17,650 nt of DNA from Eshraghiella sp045129695 (GTDB lineage Bacteria; Bacillota; Clostridia; Lachnospirales; Lachnospiraceae): contig JBGVJZ010000036.1 in assembly GCA_045129695.1 (NCBI GenBank), positions 1 to 17,650 of the forward strand. Reading direction: 5' to 3'. A program made the position numbers and the translations under genes. Below are positions 12,390-17,650 of the stretch, one piece after another. Position 1 is the first letter of the stretch; each line of letters starts with the position of its first letter. The notes beneath the pieces are model-generated. The model was given only the letters and a program-made list of their open reading frames with translations, was not told the DNA's origin and did not search any database.

Positions 12390-12776
12390 GCGTTAAAAAT
12401 AGATGCATACGTTAACTTTGATACAGAGGCTATAATGGATAAGCTGGGATTTGGTGCCGACAATGCAGCACAGGTGATGGTAGATGAACAGGTATTAACG
12501 TTGTGCGAACCCTATGTACCATTCGACGTTGCCGGCATATATCCTAATCCTAAAACGCTTATAAATAGTGGAAAAAATAATACAATACTGGGAAGCGGAT
12601 TAGTAAAATATCGTACCCCATATGCAAGATATCTCTACTATCATCCCGAATTTGATTATCAGGGAGCTCCAATGCGTGGAGCCTATTGGGCAGACCGGGC
12701 AATGCAGGATGGAGGCAAAGCCAAGGTTGTAGCAGCACTTAAAGAATTTGTAGGACGAAGGAGCAAAAGCAGATGA
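12387..12776 (+). CDS. Minor_capsid_2-like connector protein, AGG start
   Basis: From AGG the protein is 129 aa, beginning (M)ALKIDAYVNFDTEAIMDKLG. The family pattern is clear: GFGADNAAQVMVDEQVLTLC, PYVPFDVAG, LGSGLVKYRTPYARYLYYHP, and WADRAMQDGGKAKVVAALKE. The conserved opening strand (LKI-VNFD) is kept only if translation starts at the AGG. It probably builds the head-tail interface together with its neighbours. It overlaps the next gene by 4 bases (ATGA). Confidence 0.83.
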   Translation, partial: RALKIDAYVNFDTEAIMDKLGFGADNAAQVMVDEQVLTLCEPYVPFDVAGIYPNPKTLINSGKNNTILGSGLVKYRTPYARYLYYHPEFDYQGAPMRGAYWADRAMQDGGKAKVVAALKEFVGRRSKSR

Positions 12777-13177
12777 CAATATCAGAATCCATTATCAAAT
12801 GGCTTAAAACTTTTGAGCCTAACAAAATAGATACCGATTCCCTTAAAAGCACATCAGCTTCATACGGATTGTTCAAACTTCCACAGGTCAACATTAAGAA
12901 GGATATTCTTGGAAACGAGAAGAGAATGGAACATTATACATTCCGGGTACGACTCGATTCCAAACTGGATCCGGATAGGATTAATAATCAGAAGTACATG
13001 GAGCTTTTGACGGAGTGGATATCTGAACAGAATTCAGAGGGTAACTATCCGATTCTTGACGCAGGAACCTGTGAAGAGATTTCGGTAACTACACCATTCT
13101 TTGTCGAAAAGGCAGAGAATGACACATCAATTTATCAGATGACTATAGGAATAGTCTATATTAAGGAGGCAAAATAA
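12773..13177 (+). CDS. Minor_capsid_3-like protein, probable tail terminator, 134 aa
   Basis: ATG after GAAGGAG (12757-12763), overlapping the previous stop by 4 bases. MTISESIIKWLKTFEPNKID, then KKDILGNEKRMEHYTFRVRL and the final MTIGIVYIKEAK, fits the Minor_capsid_3 family, which by position is the tail terminator or completion protein that caps the tail tube. Its TAA stop shares the last A with the AGG start of the tail tube gene (TAAGG). Confidence 0.8.
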   Translation: MTISESIIKWLKTFEPNKIDTDSLKSTSASYGLFKLPQVNIKKDILGNEKRMEHYTFRVRLDSKLDPDRINNQKYMELLTEWISEQNSEGNYPILDAGTCEEISVTTPFFVEKAENDTSIYQMTIGIVYIKEAK

Positions 13178-13179
13178 GG
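13164..13179 (+). promoter_or_regulatory. Shine-Dalgarno and AGG start of the tail tube gene
   Basis: AGGAGG (13164-13169), a 7-base spacer, then AGG (13177-13179). An in-frame TAA at 13162-13164 precedes; no ATG, GTG or TTG lies between. The next in-frame ATG (13201) lacks a Shine-Dalgarno. Confidence 0.88.
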
Positions 13180-13683
13180 AAATTAGCAAGAAAAGCATTT
13201 ATGACATTTCTGGATGCATCATTTGGCGTTGAACAGCCTGAATGGTTCTTAATTGGAAAAGATATTGAAGAAATGTCCGTAGAACTTAATCCGGACGTTG
13301 AGACCAAGAAGAATATACTTGGAGAAACAACCGTTCAGGATAACGGATATGAGCCATCCATGTCAGCAGACCCGTATTATGCAAATCCTGAGGATTCGAT
13401 TTATCCAAAGATTAAGGAGATTGCATTTAAACGTCTTACCGGCGATAGCTGCAAGACCAAAATACTTGAGGTTATTGTTGAAGATGACGCAGCTGAGGCA
13501 CATGAAGCATACATGGAGAATGTAATTGTTAAGCCACAGAGCTATGGAGGCGATACATCGGGTGTTAATATCCCATATGAGGTACATTTTGACGGAAACC
13601 GTATTGAAGGTACCGTTAAGATTGCAAATGGAGTTCCGGCATTTACACCGGCCGGTGAAGTAGCAGAAGAGGCAGCAGAATAA
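13177..13683 (+). CDS. Major tail (tube) protein, AGG start
   Basis: From AGG the protein is 168 aa, beginning (M)KLARKAFMTFLDASFGVEQP; LARKAFMTF is the expected opening of this family. VELNPDVETKKNILGETTVQ, the central EPSMSADPYYANPEDSIYPK and QSYGGDTSGVNIPYEVHFDG are diagnostic for this siphophage tail tube group. The protein polymerises into the tube around the tape measure. The gene is followed by a strong hairpin, as is common after highly expressed tube genes. Confidence 0.9.
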   Translation, partial: RKLARKAFMTFLDASFGVEQPEWFLIGKDIEEMSVELNPDVETKKNILGETTVQDNGYEPSMSADPYYANPEDSIYPKIKEIAFKRLTGDSCKTKILEVIVEDDAAEAHEAYMENVIVKPQSYGGDTSGVNIPYEVHFDGNRIEGTVKIANGVPAFTPAGEVAEEAAE

Positions 13684-13689
13684 GTAAGT

Positions 13690-13730
13690 CAGGGGACGGG
13701 TACTGATTAACACAGTCCCATCCCCTGTTT
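13690..13730 (+). terminator. Hairpin with short T-run after the tail tube gene
   Basis: CAGGGGA (13690-13696) pairs with TCCCCTG (13721-13727), with inner GGG/CCC and ACTG/CAGT pairs, followed by TTTTGTT. It probably acts as a partial terminator or mRNA stabiliser, keeping tube protein levels high relative to the chaperones and tape measure. Confidence 0.7.
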
Positions 13731-13748
13731 TGTTAGGAGGAAATAACA

Positions 13749-14210
13749 TTGGAATTACAGATTAAAACAGGAAAAAAAGTTTATACATTAAAAGACGAAG
13801 CCGGCAATGAACTGGGCAAGATTGCGTTTAATCCGGGTGATCCTAATTTTATTGCAAGAATTAAAGGATTCAGAAGCTATCTGGAATCCAAAGATGCACA
13901 GGTCGAAGAAATTGACCGTTTAAGCAGTGAAGGCAAGATGGAAGAGGCAATTGATTTAATGGTTGCACTTGATAAGGAACTCAAGGGAAAAATTGATGAA
14001 ATCTTTGATTCTAAAGTATCTGACATTGTATTTGGAAACACAAGCTGCTTAAGCAGAATGGAAAACGGAATGTCATTTGTTGAGTCATTTTTAACCAGCG
14101 TATTACCGGAATACAAGAAAATGATGAAATCCGGTAGAATTGAACAGTATACAAAGGGGTATATGAATGATAGGAGAACTTCCCACAAGCCTAGACGTAA
14201 ACGGCACTAG
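13749..14210 (+). CDS. Tail assembly chaperone 1, 153 aa
   Basis: TTG start 8 bases after AGGAGG (13735-13740). The protein LELQIKTGKKVYTLKDEAGN...KIAFNPGDPNFIARIKGFRS is a small alpha/beta protein with helical C-terminus, lying between tail tube and the Gp15-like gene, the standard place of the first tail chaperone. Such proteins coat the tape measure during tail assembly. The end overlaps the next gene by 44 bases. The second gene has its own ATG, so the classic programmed frameshift is not required, though a slippage fusion cannot be excluded. Confidence 0.78.
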   Translation: MELQIKTGKKVYTLKDEAGNELGKIAFNPGDPNFIARIKGFRSYLESKDAQVEEIDRLSSEGKMEEAIDLMVALDKELKGKIDEIFDSKVSDIVFGNTSCLSRMENGMSFVESFLTSVLPEYKKMMKSGRIEQYTKGYMNDRRTSHKPRRKRH

Positions 14211-14733
14211 ATATTCCATCCGTTCAGATTATCGTGACTGCCTTCGTATCATGGAAGCATTCGCGGATGATGAATTGAAAATGGAAGAGAAAATATATAT
14301 AAGTCTTGTAATATTATACAGGAACTTCAGAAAAATGCCCGAGAAGGATTATGAAGAGGCATATAAACAGCTGGTATGGTTTCTTAATGGTGGAGACCTA
14401 GAGGAAAATAAAACACCCTCCAAGCCGGTGATGGACTGGAAACAGGATGAAGCATTATATTTTCCAGCCATTAATAAAGTTGCAGTCCGAGAAGTGAGGA
14501 GCATGAAATATCTTCACTTCTGGACCTTCTTGGGGTTCTACATGGAAATTGGTGATGGAACCTTTGCAACGGTTGTAAGCATTCGCAATAAGAGAAATAA
14601 GAAAAAGAAACTGGAAAAACATGAAGAAGAATTCTATCGCACACACAAATCAATGATTGATTTAAAACGCAGATATACCGAGGCAGAGAAAGTGAGTATG
14701 GCAGCAGTTGATAGAATCTTGGGAAAGGGATGA
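14167..14733 (+). CDS. Tail assembly chaperone 2, bacteriophage Gp15-like, 188 aa
   Basis: ATG at 14167, inside the end of the previous gene and preceded by AAAGGGG (14153-14159). The opening MIGELPTSLDVNGTRYSIRS plus DYRDCLRIMEAF, the middle LVWFLNGGD, and MKYLHFWTFLGFYMEIGDGT are typical of the Gp15 family, followed by the basic segment IRNKRNKKKKLEKHEEEFYR. This family sits just before the tape measure in Firmicute siphophages and acts as the second tail chaperone. Confidence 0.85.
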   Translation: MIGELPTSLDVNGTRYSIRSDYRDCLRIMEAFADDELKMEEKIYISLVILYRNFRKMPEKDYEEAYKQLVWFLNGGDLEENKTPSKPVMDWKQDEALYFPAINKVAVREVRSMKYLHFWTFLGFYMEIGDGTFATVVSIRNKRNKKKKLEKHEEEFYRTHKSMIDLKRRYTEAEKVSMAAVDRILGKG

Positions 14734-14740
14734 TTAAAGG
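14724..14740 (+). promoter_or_regulatory. Shine-Dalgarno and AGG start of the tape measure gene
   Basis: AAAGGG (14724-14729), an 8-base spacer, then AGG (14738-14740). The codon directly before AGG in this frame is a TAA stop (14735-14737), so AGG is the first possible codon. The first canonical in-frame start is TTG at 14849, 37 codons later and without a Shine-Dalgarno. Confidence 0.9.
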
Positions 14741-17497
14741 CCGTCAGGGGCAGATTCAGAAGTAATAATTTGTACAAAACTTGATAACAGCGGACTGGAG
14801 AGAGGTCTTAACAGAGCCAAGCGTTCGACTAACGAAGCGGCATCATCATTGAAAAACCAGTTTGATAGAGCTTCTTTGTCACTTGATAAAGCAAGAGTAA
14901 AGGTTGATAACCTTCAAAAGTCCTTGGATGATATTCTTAATGGCAATACAACACCGCAGTCAATCAAGAATCTTCAGAAAGAATTGGCAGATACTGATAA
15001 ATCTTATGCAAAGCTAAGAGAGCGGTCAAGAGAATTGGAAAGTGAAAAAAATGAGATTAATAATAGAGTATCGCTTCCTAAAAATTCTGAAACACAAACA
15101 GATACAGCACGTCTGAAATATATTGAGCAGGAACTTAATGCGATAGAGCAGGAAACAGAGGCATTATATTCTAAGGGAGAAAGAATAAATTCTACCTTAG
15201 AAGATATGAAACTCAATCCTTATCTGATTCCGGAAGTACAGAAACTTCATACTCAGATAGGACATGAAGCTACCAATGTAGAAATTCTGAAAGATAAAGT
15301 GGACAATCTCGGAAATAAATACAAAAACTCCGGCAAAAAAGGTAAAAAAGCCTTCAAACACACTTCAAGCGGTGCAAAGAAGACCGCCAAGCATACCAGA
15401 CGGGCTGAGAGTGAGATATCCAAGTTGTGGAAACGTCTTAAAGGACTTGCAGCAAGTGCGTTAATATTTAATGGCATAAGCAAGGGATTAACATCACTTA
15501 AAGACAAGCTCGGTAAAATGCTTAAAACTAATGATGAGTTCAGCAGTTCTCTTTCGGAGGTATATGGCAATCTTCTCACAGCATTTCAGCCAATATATGA
15601 GTACATATTGCCTATTCTGAATTCATTCATGGGCAAGATGAAGGAAGTTACATCCTATCTTGCATCCTTCACATCCGTATTATTTGGTAAGACGGTTAAG
15701 GAAAGTGAAGCGGCAGCAGAGGCATTACAGAAGCAGGCAGAGGCAGCAGACAACCTTAATGATGCGTTAGGCTCTTATGATGAACTTTCAGTTATTGGAC
15801 AGGATGATTCATCTTCGAGCGATATAACGGTTCCTACATTTAACACAACGGATTATACCGGAGACAGCTATCTCCAGTCTATAAAGGAGTCGATTGAGAA
15901 TGGAGATATATCAGGTGTAATTACATCTCTTACCAATAAGCTGAATGACGCTATCGGTAATATTGACACCAAAGCGTTCTCGGAAGGTGCGGTAAGGCTT
16001 GCAACCACAATATCCGATGCAATCAATTCTTTTAGTGGAACCTTTGATTTCAAAACTTTAGGAATAAAGCTTGGTGAAGGTTTAAACGGAATAGTAGATT
16101 TTATATATACATTCCTTACGGAAACTAACTGGCTGCAGCTAGGTGAATCAATAGGAAATCTGCTCTCAAATGCAATAGCGACCATTGATTTTGAAAAAAT
16201 TGGAAATACCATAATGGAAACCATTAATTCCATAACAGAGCTTGTTGCGGGATTTTTCCAGACAATGGATTGGGTAGAACTTGGAACGAGTGTTGCAGAC
16301 CTGATAATGGGATTGATTGAAAGTATTGACCCGGTAGCACTTGCTGATAACATAACAGCCGTTATTAAAGGCGTAATTCTGTTGGTATCAGGATTCCTTG
16401 AGACCATTGATTTGTCGGAAGTACTAAGTACCCTAACAGATATAATCCTTACATTGTTGCAGGAAATTAACTGGGTAGAGCTGATATCTGCATTAGTAAT
16501 GTTACTATTTGACTTAGTAGTTGCAGCAGTCGAAGGTTTGTGCAGCATGAGTGCGGAAGTTCCATTGCAATTATTATCAGCATTTTTTGAAGGCCTTGGA
16601 GCTGACGGGGCAGCAGAATTTCTTAATGGACTTAAAGAAAAGATTTCAACAGCACCTAAAGAACTGAAGAAATGGGTAAGCGACTATATAGTTAATCCTA
16701 TTAAGTCATTCCTTGGAATTAATTCACCCAGCACCACGTTTCGGGATATAGGAAAGTGGTGTATACAAGGGTTTATTAATGGAATTAATTCACTTAAGAG
16801 TGGTGCAATAACCATATTCAACAATATATGGTCAGGCATTAAAAGCATCTTTTCTGGTGTAAAACAGTGGTTTTCTTCAATATTCTTGTCCGCCTGGAAT
16901 GGTATAAGAAGCATATTTACCAATGTTAAAAGCTTTTTTGCCGGCGTATGGAACGGAGTTAAATCAGCGTTTTCCGGTACGGCCGAGTGGTTTAAAACTA
17001 CATTTACCAAAGCGTGGACCAATGTTAAAAATGTATTCAGCAAAGGTGGAAGCATATTTATTGATATCAAAGACGGTGTTTTGACCAGTCTTAAAAAGAT
17101 TATCAACGGATTAATTGACGGTATCAACAAAGTCATCAAAACACCATTTGAGGGTATTAATAAGGCATTATCCTCAATCAAGAGCATCAAGATAGGCTCG
17201 CTCAAGCCTTTTAAGAATATTTCAACCATATCTATACCTCAGATTCCAAAACTTGCGTCAGGTGCGGTTATTCCGGCGAACAGAGAGTTCCTCGCCGTAT
17301 TGGGTGATCAGAAGCATGGAACCAACATTGAGACACCGCTTGAGACTATGGTTAAGGCATTTAATACCGCATTGGATGAGAGAGGCGATGAAAGCGGTGA
17401 CATCATCGTTAAGATTGATGAGAGAGAGCTCGGAAGGGTAAACCGCAAGCGTAACAAGAAGCACCATAAGAGATATGGTACACCGGAATATGCATAG
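14738..17497 (+). CDS. Tail tape measure protein, AGG start
   Basis: From AGG the protein is 919 aa, beginning (M)PSGADSEVIICTKLDNSGLE then RGLNRAKRST, a start typical of tape measures of this group. It sets tail length and is expelled ahead of the DNA. Residues about 35-230 are coiled coil; KLWKRLKGLAASALIFNGIS begins a hydrophobic segment. Residues about 440-600 contain several degenerate repeats of the form (I)DWxELGxxIxxLI. Residues about 690-780 carry Trp- and Phe-rich repeats (IWSGIKSIFSGVKQWF, AWNGIRSIFTNVKSFF, VWNGVKSAFSGTAEWF, AWTNVKNVFSKGG). The end, SGAVIPANREFLAVLGDQKH, is the usual C-terminal motif. Confidence 0.92.
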   Translation, partial: RPSGADSEVIICTKLDNSGLERGLNRAKRSTNEAASSLKNQFDRASLSLDKARVKVDNLQKSLDDILNGNTTPQSIKNLQKELADTDKSYAKLRERSRELESEKNEINNRVSLPKNSETQTDTARLKYIEQELNAIEQETEALYSKGERINSTLEDMKLNPYLIPEVQKLHTQIGHEATNVEILKDKVDNLGNKYKNSGKKGKKAFKHTSSGAKKTAKHTRRAESEISKLWKRLKGLAASALIFNGISKGLTSLKDKLGKMLKTNDEFSSSLSEVYGNLLTAFQPIYEYILPILNSFMGKMKEVTSYLASFTSVLFGKTVKESEAAAEALQKQAEAADNLNDALGSYDELSVIGQDDSSSSDITVPTFNTTDYTGDSYLQSIKESIENGDISGVITSLTNKLNDAIGNIDTKAFSEGAVRLATTISDAINSFSGTFDFKTLGIKLGEGLNGIVDFIYTFLTETNWLQLGESIGNLLSNAIATIDFEKIGNTIMETINSITELVAGFFQTMDWVELGTSVADLIMGLIESIDPVALADNITAVIKGVILLVSGFLETIDLSEVLSTLTDIILTLLQEINWVELISALVMLLFDLVVAAVEGLCSMSAEVPLQLLSAFFEGLGADGAAEFLNGLKEKISTAPKELKKWVSDYIVNPIKSFLGINSPSTTFRDIGKWCIQGFINGINSLKSGAITIFNNIWSGIKSIFSGVKQWFSSIFLSAWNGIRSIFTNVKSFFAGVWNGVKSAFSGTAEWFKTTFTKAWTNVKNVFSKGGSIFIDIKDGVLTSLKKIINGLIDGINKVIKTPFEGINKALSSIKSIKIGSLKPFKNISTISIPQIPKLASGAVIPANREFLAVLGDQKHGTNIETPLETMVKAFNTALDERGDESGDIIVKIDERELGRVNRKRNKKHHKRYGTPEYA

Positions 17498-17511
17498 GAG
17501 GTTATTAAAGG
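17496..17511 (+). promoter_or_regulatory. Shine-Dalgarno and AGG start of the gene after the tape measure
   Basis: AGGAGG (17496-17501), a 7-base spacer, then AGG (17509-17511). The preceding in-frame codon is TAA (17506-17508), so AGG is the first possible codon of the frame. Confidence 0.88.
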
Positions 17512-17650
17512 TCTGAATATAAAGGATACTTATTAAAAGCGGTGAAGACCGGAGAGAAATTTAATAATGGCTGGCTTGAATGGGGTAGTTACTCTACTAC
17601 CCCGAACCAACGAGAAGAGATTAAGGCGGTACGAGATGATTACACTCGTA
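17509..17650 (+). CDS. Tail protein following the tape measure, AGG start (partial at window edge)
   Basis: The 47 codons visible read (M)SEYKGYLLKAVKTGEKFNNG then WLEWGSYSTTPNQREEIKAV and RDDYTR. The SEYKGYLLKAVKTG start and TPNQREE(I/L)KA motif are, as I recall, those of a small tail protein that regularly follows the tape measure in Lachnospiraceae prophages; a tail-tip or distal-tail role is likely but not certain. The frame begins directly after an in-frame TAA, and the next canonical in-frame start (GTG, codon 12) has no Shine-Dalgarno and would remove the conserved opening. Confidence 0.8.

Noticed and set aside
13749..14733. Programmed frameshift between the two tail chaperones
   Set aside because: The second gene has its own ATG with a usable Shine-Dalgarno and I see no clear slippery heptamer near the overlap; left open but not claimed.
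15868..16548. Long reverse-strand open frame opposite the tape measure
   Set aside because: It mirrors a low-complexity, repeat-rich stretch of the tape measure and has no ribosome binding site or recognisable protein; it is a shadow frame.
16806..17055. Repeats as a CRISPR-like or mobile array
   Set aside because: They are in-frame degenerate Trp/Phe-rich repeats of the tape measure protein, normal for this family.
4514..17511. AGG starts as ordinary mutational decay of a dead prophage
   Set aside because: Every affected frame is otherwise intact, the same codon appears in all eight genes at the right distance from a Shine-Dalgarno, and a matching tRNA is present. Decay would give varied codons, stops and frameshifts.
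4514..17511. AGG triplets as extra Shine-Dalgarno elements for downstream starts
   Set aside because: The first in-frame canonical starts lie 24 to 147 bases downstream, too far for ribosome binding, and the conserved N-termini would be lost.

Overview
The window is about 17.6 kb of a prophage in an AT-rich Firmicute. The nearest fit is a Lachnospiraceae-type host, judged from the transposase N-terminus at the left edge and the style of the phage proteins. This is family recognition by eye, not a database search. Almost everything is on the + strand.

Layout. 1-60: start of an IS5-type transposase on the - strand, running off the window. 113-289: a short orphan reading frame beside it. 427-2709: small phage accessory genes (unknown proteins, a DUF551-like protein, an NrdR-like zinc ribbon, a Lar-type protein, a Cys-rich peptide). 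2776-3545: a HicAB toxin-antitoxin module with an overlapping promoter and operator and a terminator. 3669-7330: terminator, TerS, TerL, portal. 7362-9763: minor capsid protein with a toxin-like C-terminus, an immunity-like gene, and two small cargo genes ending in a terminator. 9825-9895: a tRNA. 9948-14733: scaffold, major capsid, connector and minor capsid genes, tail tube, tail chaperones. 14738-17650: tape measure and the start of the next tail protein.

The main discovery is a matched pair of oddities. First, eight late genes have no ATG, GTG or TTG where the family N-terminus begins; each has AGG there. They are TerL, portal, minor capsid 2, major capsid, the Minor_capsid_2-like connector, tail tube, tape measure and the protein after it. 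Most sit 7-9 bases after a good Shine-Dalgarno. In five, an in-frame stop lies zero to four codons upstream, so no ordinary start can be further upstream. Second, the tRNA at 9825-9895 has anticodon CCU, the exact complement of AGG. It also has a C1 x U72 mismatch above G2-C71, C3-G70 and G4-C69, the hallmark of bacterial initiator tRNA. The simplest reading is that the phage carries its own initiator tRNA dedicated to AGG starts and uses it to translate, and perhaps to gate, its essential virion and packaging genes. Scaffold, several connector genes and the early and cargo genes keep ATG or TTG.

Other points: a perfect 16-bp palindrome occurs three times, once just before an AGG gene and once 14 bp before the tRNA. 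TerS appears to start at AUA. The amino acid carried by the tRNA cannot be read from the sequence. It could be Met, Arg or another.
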